A stretch of DNA of 24,426 nt from Faecimorpha sp963627615 (lineage in GTDB: Bacteria; Bacillota; Clostridia; Lachnospirales; Bianqueaceae), in contig CAVGBV010000030.1 of the NCBI GenBank assembly GCA_963627615.1, positions 1 to 24,426 on the forward strand, read 5' to 3'. Shown here one piece after another: positions 23,712-24,426 of this stretch. Below the pieces are notes generated by a model that saw nothing but the letters and a program-made list of their open reading frames with translations, did no database searches and was not told the origin of the DNA. Made by a program: the position numbers and the translations under genes. Numbering within the stretch: position 1 is the first letter of the stretch; the number at the start of each line of letters is the position of its first letter.

Positions 23712-24407
23712 TTGTTTCCAGTGATTTATTATCTATTTGTTACAGCCAAGTGCCTCTCGTATGGTTCCTGGAGCTTGTCCCGCAAGCGTCACACCAACGG
23801 ACACATGTATTATTACAAACAGACCGCCGATAAGACTTATTATGTGCGGCGCAGGGACGAATCTCAGGTTTTAGCCGAATACGATGAGCGGCAGAAGTGG
23901 CGCCAGGAACGCAAGGATCTCAACCAGCAGCTGATGAGCTTAACGCCTGCCGAGCGCCGCGAAGTCCGCCAGCAGATGAAATTATATCAGGAACTTGGGC
24001 TTGAGAAGTTACCCCTGGATAAGGACATAGCTTTTGACGGGACGGTTCTCGATTCCAGAGCCGAGATCATCCTCTATGAGTTCTTGAAAAATCTGGGCAT
24101 TATGAGTGAACATAATCGTCCAATCGATTCCGGATCCTACAGCTATTGGCCCGATTTCACATTCACCATCAACGGCAAAAGGATGTATCTGGAGCATATG
24201 GGAAAATTAGATGACCCGCAATATCATCGCAAGCAGGTCGAAAAAATCAGAAATTACTTAACTCATGACATCCGGCTCGGAGAGAACTTGGTCATTACAA
24301 GCTCTCATAGACACTTCCAGGCCCCTAGAATCCTCTGGCAATTAGTTATCCGCGAAGTTTTGTCAGCTGCTAAAGCAAGAAAACTGATCAAAAAGAACAA
24401 AAAATGA
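23712..24407 (+). CDS. Uncharacterised protein with PD-(D/E)XK-nuclease-like motifs
   Basis: The 231-residue protein is read from TTG 23712 because AGGAGG lies six bases upstream and the promoter's -10 box ends at 23689; the frame is open further upstream, into the promoter. Residues 1-35 are basic and aromatic, and 55-95 form a charged helix (QKWRQERKDLNQQLMSL). The C-terminal half (about 110-215) has a spaced set of acidic residues: Ser115-x2-Glu118, Pro147-Asp148 in YWPDFTF, and Glu161 in YLEHMG. This pattern recalls the restriction-endonuclease-like fold found in standalone proteins and near UvrD-type helicases of gut Clostridia. The usual lysine after the last acid is not evident. No signal peptide or partner gene is visible. 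Function is unproven; a DNA nuclease is my best guess. Confidence 0.75.
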   Translation: MFPVIYYLFVTAKCLSYGSWSLSRKRHTNGHMYYYKQTADKTYYVRRRDESQVLAEYDERQKWRQERKDLNQQLMSLTPAERREVRQQMKLYQELGLEKLPLDKDIAFDGTVLDSRAEIILYEFLKNLGIMSEHNRPIDSGSYSYWPDFTFTINGKRMYLEHMGKLDDPQYHRKQVEKIRNYLTHDIRLGENLVITSSHRHFQAPRILWQLVIREVLSAAKARKLIKKNKK

Positions 24408-24426
24408 CATTTCTTATTATTGGCCC

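Noticed and set aside
1..24426. tRNA, rRNA, riboswitch or CRISPR elements
   Set aside because: I looked for cloverleaf ends, conserved rRNA stretches and known leader motifs and saw none that I could support.

Overview
This window looks like a chromosomal segment of a gut-type Firmicute, most likely Clostridia/Lachnospiraceae. The evidence is strong AGGAGG-type ribosome sites, consensus -35/-10 promoters with 17-bp spacers, occasional TTG starts, and the gene content (pectin-side-chain enzymes, MerR/MATE, GHKL/LytTR, oleate hydratase). A run of 10 Ns at 17860-17869 shows it comes from a draft assembly.

Host backbone, left part (1-5702). A leftward unit holds an LplD-like GH4 alpha-galacturonidase, rarA and a small unknown gene. 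It is divergent from a GH105 unsaturated rhamnogalacturonyl hydrolase. The two carbohydrate genes have facing consensus promoters and a perfect 15-bp palindrome at the lplD start site, which suggests a pectin/rhamnogalacturonan-responsive pair. Next come a MerR-type regulator and, divergent from it, a MATE efflux gene with a textbook MerR promoter (19-bp spacer filled by a perfect dyad).

Mobile island (about 5704-17390, 11.7 kb). The MATE gene is split after codon 50. Removing the island at a 2-bp CA core rejoins the MATE frame exactly. The two island ends, joined at that core, form a symmetrical dyad (13 of 15 positions from +/-7 to +/-21), as expected of the attP site of a serine recombinase. 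The island holds two small genes that look like leftovers of an integrative element, a LytTR response regulator, a convergent GHKL sensor kinase, a 2015-residue secreted surface protein and the C-terminal half of a large serine recombinase. The kinase and surface-protein genes diverge from an intergenic region carrying one inverted and two direct copies of CGTTTAC/GTAAACG. The surface protein has a signal peptide, FG-GAP-like repeats, a Ser/Thr-rich beta region, FnIII, InlB-like beta repeats, seven collagen-like/beta-hairpin units and a C-terminal membrane anchor. I read the island as an immobilised adhesin cassette under its own two-component control.

Host backbone, right part (17393-24426). 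This part begins with the rest of the MATE gene. Next is an AlbA_2/HATPase_c_4 type regulator whose promoter spacer is a CACGCGTG-centred palindrome; the same palindrome recurs twice as its terminator, suggesting autoregulation. A metallophosphoesterase and an oleate hydratase lie on the minus strand, and the hydratase is divergent from a TetR regulator. Last is an orphan gene with PD-(D/E)XK-nuclease-like motifs.

The most interesting system is the self-regulated mobile adhesin island. Second is the regulator gene bracketed by its own operator-like palindromes.
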